Shown: piece by piece, positions 1 through 5,755 of the stretch
Layout of the letters: each line of letters begins with the position of its first letter
Numbering within the stretch: position 1 is the stretch's first letter
Assembly: GCA_964485635.1 (NCBI GenBank)
Contig: CAZAJS010000053.1
Span: 1 to 8,691 of the forward strand
Direction of reading: 5' to 3'
DNA from: CAZAJS01 sp964485635
Lineage (GTDB): Bacteria; Pseudomonadota; Gammaproteobacteria; Francisellales; Francisellaceae
DNA: 8,691 bases
Position numbers and translations under genes: made by a program
Notes under the pieces: generated by a model
The model's input: the letters and a program-made list of their open reading frames with translations, nothing else
Database searches by the model: none
Told to the model about the DNA's origin: nothing

Positions 1-498
1 TTCATGGTCTAATTCTCGACTTAATTCTGCCGCTGCACGTAGATAAACATTTAATTCTTTTAACACATGAATCGGAATGCGTACAGTTCGTTGATTATTT
101 AAAATGGCTCGTTCAATATTTTGTTTGATCCACCATGTTGCATACGTTGAAAAACGCCAGCCTAACTCAGGATCAAATTTTTCAACTGCCCGAATGAGGC
201 CTAAATTGCCTTCTGCGACTAAATCTAAAAAAGACAGACTATTGCCTTTAGCTCGATAGCCTTTTGCAATTTTAACCACTAAGCGTAAATTGCTTTCAAT
301 CATGGTATTTTTCGCTGATAAATCCCCATTATTTTGGTAGCGATTAGTATACAAGATTTCTTCTTGTGCTGATAAAAGTGGCTTATAGCCAATTTCAATT
401 AAATATTGTTGTGTATTATCTAGCGCTGAATTATGAGTTAGGGTTTCTTGTGGCGTTGTTGTTTGTGCTGTATTGCTTGGATCGATTGTTGATGTCAT
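1..498 (-). CDS. rpoS: RNA polymerase sigma factor RpoS (sigma-S), N-terminal part, cut by window edge
   Basis: The 166 visible residues are the N-terminal half of the stationary-phase/general stress sigma factor, which directs core RNA polymerase to stress promoters. Seen directly: region 1.2 (NTQQYLIEIGY, residues 28-38), region 2.1 (MIESNLRLVVKIA, 66-78), region 2.2 (EGNLGLIRAVEKFDP, 96-110), the -10 melting and recognition helix (RFSTYATWWIKQNIERAI, 115-132), and IHVLKELNVYLR (143-154), which with LDHE marks RpoS rather than RpoD. K147 and E148 align with E. coli K173 and E174, known from extended -10 contact and RssB recognition. The N-terminal tail before region 1.2 is roughly 28 residues shorter than in E. 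coli, and KGNSLSF (84-90) carries two extra residues. The start at 498 is the first ATG after an in-frame stop; its Shine-Dalgarno is poor (a GGA about 17 bases away). The C-terminal regions 3 and 4 lie outside the window. The gene lies downstream of a flippase, not the usual nlpD. Confidence 0.95.
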   Translation of the reverse strand, partial: MTSTIDPSNTAQTTTPQETLTHNSALDNTQQYLIEIGYKPLLSAQEEILYTNRYQNNGDLSAKNTMIESNLRLVVKIAKGYRAKGNSLSFLDLVAEGNLGLIRAVEKFDPELGWRFSTYATWWIKQNIERAILNNQRTVRIPIHVLKELNVYLRAAAELSRELDHE

Positions 499-521
499 GA
501 TTGATATTAGTTATTTCCACT

Positions 522-527
522 ATCATA
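522..527 (-). promoter_or_regulatory. Candidate -10 element upstream of rpoS
   Basis: Read on the minus strand this is TATGAT, five of six matches to the TATAAT consensus, about 24 bases before the rpoS start. No recognisable -35 is found at 16-18 bases. It would give a leader of under 20 bases. Such a hexamer occurs easily by chance in AT-rich DNA, and rpoS could also be transcribed from inside or before the flippase gene. Confidence 0.2.
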
Positions 528-554
528 GGCTGTATTGTGCCGTAATGATGGTTG

Positions 555-578
555 AAATAAAACCCATAGGATTTATTT
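555..578 (-). repeat. Imperfect inverted repeat between flippase stop and rpoS
   Basis: The two halves pair as seven A-T pairs, one T-T mismatch and two C-G pairs around a four-base loop (ten positions per arm). It starts about 12 bases after the flippase stop on the minus strand. It could weaken read-through or shape the 3' end of the flippase message, but no T-run follows it, so it is not a convincing intrinsic terminator. Confidence 0.3.
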
Positions 579-589
579 AATGGTGTGAT

Positions 590-1861
590 TTAAGCCCGAA
601 AGAAAATTGTCGGGTTAATATGGATTTTTTGTTTCACTAATAGAACTAAGTGAATATTCCAATAAATCATAGCAATCACCGAAGCCATGGCAATCCCAAA
701 GACGCCAAATGGCCAAAATAATCCCCATCCGAAGATAAGGTTGATGGCTAATGCCGTGTAAAAAACACGGCAACTGAGTTTTTCAAAACCTGCCATATTA
801 AAAATCGTAAACACATTTCCACATAAAATATTGACCAATTGTCCCACGGCTAAAACGCAAAAAATCCAATAGGCCATGACATACGCCGATCCATATAATT
901 GGGTTACCCAATAGCCAACACTGACCATCCCACCAAGTGCTACGGCCGATAAAGCGACAATTAATTTCGTGTATTGATAAATACGATGTTGAAATTCTGT
1001 TTTTGTTAAATGTTTAAAATCATGGGCGATTTGTGCCATGATATTCGCACTCACCGCATTTAAAACAAACGCGACCATCAGATTCAGTTGTAAAGCCACC
1101 CCATAAAAGGCAACTTGGTCGCTATTTGATAATAATCGGACAAGGATAATATCAATTTGACTAATCAGCAAATTACCCCATTTTAATAGCATAAAGGCCA
1201 CATTACTACCACTTGGTCGGCGTTGGATCACCCCGTAATAAGTAGTCGCACGGGCCCAGATCAAACATACAAAACCACTGGTTGCAATCAACATGATCAT
1301 GATTAAGCCAGTGATTTGGTCGGTTGTTATGACAAGCAGCCCTATGGCCACCACAGCAAACATGATCAAGCGTAACCCTAGTTGGATCGCATTAGCCCAA
1401 ACACCGCGTTTTGTGCCAATGAAAAATGATTGCAGGAGATTCGCAATAAAAAAGGGAAGTGCAAAAATAATCGCATAACGCTCAATCGCAGCAATGGGGG
1501 CAACATGGTGAATCAGCAGCATGGCTATTAAACAGGTGACTAATAGTCCGATGCCGCGAAACCAGTACCAATTATGAGTATGAAAAACTTGTTGATTGCG
1601 CTGGTAAACATCTTTTGTATGTTCAGACCAACCCCATGTACGGGCTAAAACACCATCGGCACCAAAAGTGGCAATCACGGCAATAATGGTGGCTAAGGTA
1701 ATCCCAAAAATATACTGCCCATATTCAGCCACTTGTAAATGACGTGCTAAAATAATAGCCGTTAAAAAGGCCACTAGTTGCCCACTGGCTTGAATCAACA
1801 TAATTGCTAAGGTGCGTTGAAAAAGAGGCTGTTTGATGAGATTTTTGATCCGAGCATTCAT
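590..1861 (-). CDS. Oligosaccharide/polysaccharide flippase family membrane protein (Wzx/MATE-like)
   Basis: A 423-residue integral inner-membrane protein that by family would move a lipid-linked sugar or related envelope precursor across the inner membrane. About 12 hydrophobic segments can be placed, roughly at residues 17-40, 47-68, 101-120, 126-148, 160-179, 181-203, 224-245, 252-274, 297-319, 327-355, 368-387 and 388-409. The N-terminal pattern (LARHLQVAEYGQYIFG, 38-53), the middle RLLSNSDQVAFYGVA (242-256) and the late GVFGIAMASVIAM (386-398) are typical of the MOP superfamily. The length suits this family. The start is the ATG at 1861; its Shine-Dalgarno is weak. It is on the same strand as rpoS with a 91-base gap. 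No glycosyltransferase or polymerase gene lies nearby, so the substrate cannot be inferred; O-antigen, capsule or other polymer are all possible. The family assignment is firm, the specific role is not. Confidence 0.82.
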   Translation of the reverse strand: MNARIKNLIKQPLFQRTLAIMLIQASGQLVAFLTAIILARHLQVAEYGQYIFGITLATIIAVIATFGADGVLARTWGWSEHTKDVYQRNQQVFHTHNWYWFRGIGLLVTCLIAMLLIHHVAPIAAIERYAIIFALPFFIANLLQSFFIGTKRGVWANAIQLGLRLIMFAVVAIGLLVITTDQITGLIMIMLIATSGFVCLIWARATTYYGVIQRRPSGSNVAFMLLKWGNLLISQIDIILVRLLSNSDQVAFYGVALQLNLMVAFVLNAVSANIMAQIAHDFKHLTKTEFQHRIYQYTKLIVALSAVALGGMVSVGYWVTQLYGSAYVMAYWIFCVLAVGQLVNILCGNVFTIFNMAGFEKLSCRVFYTALAINLIFGWGLFWPFGVFGIAMASVIAMIYWNIHLVLLVKQKIHINPTIFFRA

Positions 1862-1891
1862 TTGCAGACTTATTTGATCTTGATGATGCTC

Positions 1892-1921
1892 TTTTTACCA
1901 TAGATTCTGAGCAATGGCCAA
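1892..1921 (-). promoter_or_regulatory. Candidate promoter of the flippase gene
   Basis: On the minus strand TTGGCC (1921-1916) is followed after 18 bases by TAAAAA (1897-1892). Each hexamer matches four of six consensus positions, and the -10 lies about 30 bases before the ATG at 1861. Placement between divergent genes supports a promoter here, but the match is modest. Confidence 0.22.
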
Positions 1922-1962
1922 TGGGATTTTGGTGTGACGTGGCAAATTTTGTTGGTGATTTG

Positions 1963-1974
1963 TGCTAAATTAAA
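1963..1974 (+). promoter_or_regulatory. Candidate extended -10 promoter, sigma-S-like, for the 73-residue gene
   Basis: TGCTAAATTAAA contains an extended -10 (TGC before TAAATT). Aligned to the published sigma-S -10 consensus KCTAYRCTTAA, eight of eleven positions agree. No good -35 is visible, which sigma-S and extended -10 promoters tolerate. The element lies about 40 bases before the ATG at 2011 in the divergent gap. The assignment to sigma-S is inference. Confidence 0.3.
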
Positions 1975-2010
1975 GGAAAAGATGGATCTGATGGATAGGA
2001 GTCTTAAGTC

Positions 2011-2232
2011 ATGGAAAAAATGAATTTACGTCAAGAAGTCGATGCAATTTTTCAGGATACAACCTTATCGGTGGATCAAAAGTTAGAAAAATTGAAAAAC
2101 CGACAAAATGAATTATCGAATTTAATGACAGCTCGTGATGAGAATATGCAACCGGATCAGTCCAATGAAATTGCTGAGGCATATCGTAAAACGGTAGACT
2201 ACCAGCGACAATTAACGCAAACGTCCGATTAA
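2011..2232 (+). CDS. Small hydrophilic helical protein, function unknown (73 aa)
   Basis: I do not recognise a family. The protein is charged, rich in Glu, Gln, Asp and Lys, and has no Cys, no signal peptide and no membrane segment. Residues 5-42 (from LRQEVDAIF through VDQKLEKLKNRQNELSNLM) and the stretch around 51-69 look amphipathic and helical, so a two-helix hairpin or short coiled coil is likely. A strong Shine-Dalgarno (AGGAG, 1997-2001, nine bases before the ATG) supports translation. A second in-frame Met lies three codons downstream but is less well spaced. It is followed after 26 bases by a thioesterase-like gene with its own strong ribosome binding site, which suggests a two-gene operon. 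It could be a small regulator, an adaptor or a stress protein; nothing in the sequence chooses among these. Confidence 0.75.
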   Translation: MEKMNLRQEVDAIFQDTTLSVDQKLEKLKNRQNELSNLMTARDENMQPDQSNEIAEAYRKTVDYQRQLTQTSD

Positions 2233-2258
2233 CTTATTGAGTTGATAGGGAGGGGATA

Positions 2259-2732
2259 ATGACAAAAAAACAAAGTTATCAATATGAATATCATCATCTC
2301 CAGCTGGATGAACATCAAGCCGATATTCAAACAATGTCATTGTCGCATGAAGCACAACAACAGCTTGGTCAGTTAGTCATTCGAACCATGCCGGGTCTAG
2401 GTGCGGTTGATGAAAACCAGCGGGTGTGCGCTTATTGGGTCATCCAACAAATGGAAAAAGCCGGTTGTGTCATTGCAAAACGCCATACCCAAGGTCCAGT
2501 GACATTGGTCTCAATGGGATCGGTCAGCTTTAAAAAACGCCTTGCTGCGGATGATCTAGTTTCTTTTTATGTTCAGTGTCAAGCAATCGGGCGCACATCA
2601 ATTACCGTTGAGGTTTATGTTTACGTACAGCCGGCCTATGCCTATGAGGCTTATTATGTGACAGAAGCCACGTTGGTATTAGCCCATATTGATCAGCAGG
2701 GGCAAGCAATGGAAATCAATCACTATAGTTAA
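2259..2732 (+). CDS. YciA-like hotdog-fold acyl-CoA thioesterase family protein with altered active site
   Basis: The 157-residue protein aligns along residues 37-152 with the YciA/acyl-CoA thioesterase family, cytoplasmic hotdog-fold enzymes that hydrolyse acyl-CoA. Shared landmarks are LVIRTMPG (39-46), W60, QQM(E)KAG (63-69), the VSMGSVSFKKRLAADDLVSF stretch (84-103) and TEATLVLAHID (135-145). Key positions differ: recalled HI0827/YciA sequences read NGDIFGGW before the helix, here NQRVCAYW (53-60), and the catalytic Asp (D44 in HI0827) is Glu66. The N-terminus is about 20 residues longer than in YciA and is Gln/His/Tyr rich. The start is set by a very strong GGGAGG Shine-Dalgarno at 2248-2253. 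It follows the 73-residue gene by 26 bases. It may hydrolyse an unusual acyl-CoA, or may have lost thioesterase activity and kept only binding. Fold assignment is good; activity is uncertain. Confidence 0.75.
   Translation: MTKKQSYQYEYHHLQLDEHQADIQTMSLSHEAQQQLGQLVIRTMPGLGAVDENQRVCAYWVIQQMEKAGCVIAKRHTQGPVTLVSMGSVSFKKRLAADDLVSFYVQCQAIGRTSITVEVYVYVQPAYAYEAYYVTEATLVLAHIDQQGQAMEINHYS
2724..2729 (+). promoter_or_regulatory. Candidate -10 element for nrdJa
   Basis: TATAGT matches five of six TATAAT positions, and the surrounding ACTATAGTTAA (2722-2732) matches nine of eleven positions of the sigma-S -10 consensus. It overlaps the last codons of the thioesterase gene and lacks a -35. It would give an nrdJa leader of about 155 bases. 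Chance occurrence is quite possible. Confidence 0.2.
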
Positions 2733-2771
2733 TTTGGGTGTTTTTTAGCTTAGCGATTAGGTCGTCTAGAC

Positions 2772-2782
2772 ACAATTATTGT
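2772..2782. promoter_or_regulatory. 11-base palindrome in the nrdJa leader, possible operator
   Basis: ACAATTATTGT is a perfect inverted repeat around a central T, flanked on the left by AC. The core recalls the NrdR box of ribonucleotide reductase genes (consensus acaCwAtATaTwGtgt), but the spacing is one base short and the outer right half does not fit. Only one copy is visible, whereas NrdR usually binds two. The remaining 2733-2893 leader shows no B12-riboswitch box and no clear terminator hairpin. Confidence 0.2.
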
Positions 2783-2893
2783 CAAGTAATGCACACCAGA
2801 AATGCTCAGCTTATTCATTATGCACCTCTACCTGTTTTGACACTTTCGCGTTATCATAGGAGCAGTTATTTTTTTAAAAGGAGCGCTTGTAAC

Positions 2894-5026
2894 ATGATAA
2901 AGCATAATAATGAAACAATTCCATTACAGCCGGCATCTGTCGATATTTGGGATAGCAAATATCGGTTAAAAACACGTGACGGGCAAGATCTTGATGAATC
3001 CGTTGATGCTAGTTATCAACGCATTGCGAAAGCTTTGTCAGAGGTTGAAGCGACCGATAAATTAAAAAAGCATTGGTACAAGCAATTTTTATGGGCGTTG
3101 CGTCAAGGAGCGATTCCTGCTGGGCGTATTACTTCTAATGCCGGGGCATGGGAGCACAAACCTGCTACTTCAACCATTAATTGTACCGTGTCAGGCGCAA
3201 TCGCTGATTCGATGGACGATATCTTAGGCAAAGTCCACGAGGCAGGGTTAACCTTAAAAGCCGGATGTGGGATTGGTTATGATTTTTCAACCTTACGTCC
3301 TAAAGGTGCCTTTGTTGCTGGGGCAGGGGCCACAACGTCAGGGCCTTTATCATTTATGGATATTTATGATCGGATGTGTTTTACCGTTGCTTCTGCCGGC
3401 GGTCGTCGTGGGGCGCAAATGGGAACGTTTGATGTGGGTCATCCGGATGTGATGGATTTTATCAAAGCGAAAAAAGAAGACGGACGACTGCGACAATTTA
3501 ATTTATCGTTATTAATTACTCAAGATTTTATGGAAGCTGTTATGAATGATGCTGACTGGCATTTAGCTTTCCCGATTAGTCAAGCTGAACAAGATGCTTG
3601 TGGTTATGACCTAAATGATACAACGCAGGTATTATGGCGTGATTGGCCGATTAAAACAGGGTATGTAACCAACGAGGCGGACTTGGTTGCTTGTCGTATT
3701 TATCGAACCATCAAAGCTCGGCATTTATGGAACATGATCATGACTTCAACGTATGATTATGCTGAACCAGGATTTATTTTGATTGATAAAGTCAATGAAG
3801 ATAACAACAATTGGTTTTGTGAAGATATTCGAGCGACAAACCCCTGTGGCGAGCAGCCATTACCACCGTATGGCTCATGTTTGCTAGGGTCAGTTAATTT
3901 AACACGATTTGTGCAAAACCCATTTAGTGATGAGGTTTATTTTGACTGGGAAACGTATCGACAAGTAGTGCGCATTTTTACACGCATGTTAGATAATGTT
4001 GTGGAGATTAATGGCTTGCCATTGAGTCAACAGCGCCAAGAAATTCAAGATAAGCGACGCCATGGCATGGGATTTTTAGGGCTAGGCTCGACCTTAAATA
4101 TGTTAAAAATTCGCTATGGATCAGATGCCTCATTAGCCTTTACTGAGCAAGTTGCAAAAGAAATGGCTGTAGAAGGCTGGCGCCAAGGGGTTGAGTTAGC
4201 AAAAGAAAAAGGTAGTGCCCCAACATTGGAAAAAGATTATACCATCACAAAAGCCATGTTGCGCTTGCGTCCTGAACTATCTAAAGATGGTTATCAAGCT
4301 GGTGACACCGTTTCTGGCCGGATACTTCATGCCCGTTATAGTCGTTATATGCAAAAAATTGGGCAGGTTGACCCAGACGTTATTGAGGCGATTTGTCAAC
4401 ATGGTTGCCGTTTTACGCATCATACCTCAATTGCCCCGACGGGAACGATTTCCTTGTCTTTAGCCAATAATGCAAGCAATGGGATTGAGCCAAGTTTTGC
4501 GCATCATTATGCACGAAATGTGATCCGGACTGGTAAAAAAAGTAAAGAAAAAGTTGATGTGTTTTCATTTGAGTTATTAGCGTATCGGCATTATATCAAT
4601 GAAAAAGCCATGCCTTATTCACAAGATCCGGCCTGTCAATTACCTGAGTATTTCACAGTAGCCGATGATGTCAGCCCGATTCAACATGTTGATATTCAAG
4701 CTGCAGCACAAAAATGGATTGATTCAAGTATTTCAAAAACGGCGAATGTGCCAACCGAATTTGCCTTTGAGGACTTTAAAGATATTTATCGTTATGCCTA
4801 TGAGCAAGGATTGAAAGGTTGTACAACTTTCCGATTTAATCCAGAAGTATTCCAAGGGGTTTTGGTACGGGATCAAGATTTAGAAAACACGACTTATCGA
4901 TTCACACTAGAAGATGGGTCCGTGTTTGAACTTAAAGGCAACGAAAATGTTGAATATGATGGCGAAGTCCATAGCGCTGCAAATTTATATGACGCATTAA
5001 AAGAAGGTTATTACGGTAAATTTTAA
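2894..5026 (+). CDS. nrdJa: Adenosylcobalamin-dependent (class II) ribonucleotide reductase, catalytic subunit NrdJa
   Basis: The enzyme reduces ribonucleotides to deoxyribonucleotides in the cytoplasm using adenosylcobalamin to make the thiyl radical, so it needs no oxygen and no R2 protein. The 710 residues show the ten-stranded barrel motifs: STINCTVSG with redox Cys97, LKAGCGIGYDFSTLRPKGA (121-139), the finger loop ATNPCGEQPLPPYGSC (314-329) holding Asn316, thiyl Cys318, Glu320 and partner Cys329, and APTGTISLS (514-522) for phosphate binding. Cys318 and Cys329 have the same 11-residue spacing as the Thermotoga enzyme. No ATP-cone is visible at the N-terminus. The chain ends without the usual C-terminal Cys tail, which the next gene supplies. 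The start is the ATG at 2894, with AGGAG at 2879-2883; the frame is open further up to a GTG at 2738, but those 52 residues have no good ribosome binding site and no family likeness. Confidence 0.95.
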   Translation: MIKHNNETIPLQPASVDIWDSKYRLKTRDGQDLDESVDASYQRIAKALSEVEATDKLKKHWYKQFLWALRQGAIPAGRITSNAGAWEHKPATSTINCTVSGAIADSMDDILGKVHEAGLTLKAGCGIGYDFSTLRPKGAFVAGAGATTSGPLSFMDIYDRMCFTVASAGGRRGAQMGTFDVGHPDVMDFIKAKKEDGRLRQFNLSLLITQDFMEAVMNDADWHLAFPISQAEQDACGYDLNDTTQVLWRDWPIKTGYVTNEADLVACRIYRTIKARHLWNMIMTSTYDYAEPGFILIDKVNEDNNNWFCEDIRATNPCGEQPLPPYGSCLLGSVNLTRFVQNPFSDEVYFDWETYRQVVRIFTRMLDNVVEINGLPLSQQRQEIQDKRRHGMGFLGLGSTLNMLKIRYGSDASLAFTEQVAKEMAVEGWRQGVELAKEKGSAPTLEKDYTITKAMLRLRPELSKDGYQAGDTVSGRILHARYSRYMQKIGQVDPDVIEAICQHGCRFTHHTSIAPTGTISLSLANNASNGIEPSFAHHYARNVIRTGKKSKEKVDVFSFELLAYRHYINEKAMPYSQDPACQLPEYFTVADDVSPIQHVDIQAAAQKWIDSSISKTANVPTEFAFEDFKDIYRYAYEQGLKGCTTFRFNPEVFQGVLVRDQDLENTTYRFTLEDGSVFELKGNENVEYDGEVHSAANLYDALKEGYYGKF

Positions 5027-5049
5027 TTACAAATCGAAAGGAATAAATC

Positions 5050-5697
5050 ATGAGTGTGAAAATGGATAAGCCGATTGTTGATTTTTCAATTGTCAAACCT
5101 GAGAAGCAATCATCTGGTGATGAGAAGGTTGATCACAAAATGGAAAAAATGAATGAAGATATTAAGCGACCAGAGACCTTAGCTGGTGAGACTTATAAAA
5201 TTAAACCACCGCAAGCGGAACATGCCTTGTATGTCACCATTAATGATATTGTGTTAAATCAAGGGACTGAACATGAAACGCGTCGGCCGTTTGAAATTTT
5301 CTTAAGCTCAAAAAATATGGAGCATTTCCAATGGACGGTAGCCTTGACATTAATTATTTCTGCTGTATTTCGAAAAGGGGGAGATATTACTTTTTTAGTT
5401 GAAGAGTTACGCTCAGTGTTTGATCCAAATGGCGGATATTTGAAAAAAGGTGGGAAATACATTCCATCATTAGTATCTGAAATTGGTGATGTGATTGAAC
5501 GTCATTTACAAAAAATTGGTATGCTAGATCAGCATGAGCCATTAATTCAGGCATCAAAAAGTGCCAATGAACAAACAGCATCAGACAGTCAATTCCCGGG
5601 GGATGCACAATTATGTGGTCAATGTCGTATGAAAGCTGTCGTTAAGTTAGATGGTTGTAATACTTGCTTGAATTGTGGCTATTCAAAATGTGGTTAG
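5050..5697 (+). CDS. nrdJb: Class II ribonucleotide reductase C-terminal subunit NrdJb (TSCPD domain and Cys tail)
   Basis: This 215-residue protein corresponds to the C-terminal part of single-chain class II reductases. Residues 1-38 are polar and probably flexible. RPETLAGETYKIKPP (40-54) starts the conserved domain, followed by the TSCPD-type fold through about 157 (ALYVTINDI, FEIFLSSKN, LTLIISAVFRKGGD). A variable linker (158-186) leads to a Cys cluster: C189/C192 and C203/C206, which fit a zinc ribbon, then C209 and C214 one residue from the end. The five-residue C209-C214 step equals that of C731/C736 in Lactobacillus leichmannii and C754/C759 in E. coli NrdA, the tail pair that re-reduces the active site, so NrdJb should deliver reducing power to NrdJa in trans. 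AAAGGA at 5037-5042 supports the ATG, and the 23-base gap to nrdJa indicates one operon. Confidence 0.93.
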   Translation: MSVKMDKPIVDFSIVKPEKQSSGDEKVDHKMEKMNEDIKRPETLAGETYKIKPPQAEHALYVTINDIVLNQGTEHETRRPFEIFLSSKNMEHFQWTVALTLIISAVFRKGGDITFLVEELRSVFDPNGGYLKKGGKYIPSLVSEIGDVIERHLQKIGMLDQHEPLIQASKSANEQTASDSQFPGDAQLCGQCRMKAVVKLDGCNTCLNCGYSKCG

Positions 5698-5755
5698 TGT
5701 CGGCTAATGCAATGTAACTTTTAAATGATTCACCTGCTAATAAGTAATAACGCCT

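Noticed and set aside
1293..1478. Plus-strand open frame of 61 codons
   Set aside because: It lies antisense inside the flippase gene, with no ribosome binding site and composition expected of a shadow frame.
2837..2842. Perfect TTGACA -35 hexamer before nrdJa
   Set aside because: No -10-like hexamer is found 15-19 bases downstream; the region there is GC-containing (around GAGCAG), so I treat it as chance.
2738..2893. Upstream GTG extension of nrdJa by 52 codons
   Set aside because: The added residues show no family likeness, there is no well-placed Shine-Dalgarno before 2738, and the ATG at 2894 has a strong AGGAG and matches where NrdJa proteins normally begin.
2733..2893. Cobalamin riboswitch before the B12-dependent reductase
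   Set aside because: No B12-box-like GCCACTG element and no set of supporting helices could be found, and the leader is short for that class.
3267..3452. Open frame inside nrdJa in another frame
   Set aside because: It overlaps strongly conserved reductase sequence, and its own translation shows no recognisable features.
4215..4463. 82-codon open frame inside nrdJa
   Set aside because: It is an out-of-frame overlap with conserved NrdJa sequence and has no convincing start signal.
5259..5608. Two minus-strand open frames antisense to nrdJb
   Set aside because: Both are shadows of the conserved NrdJb coding frame, with no start signals of their own.
5698..5755. Terminator between nrdJb and the repeat gene
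   Set aside because: Only a four-base stem (TTAG/CTAA) with no T-tract can be drawn, which is too weak to call.
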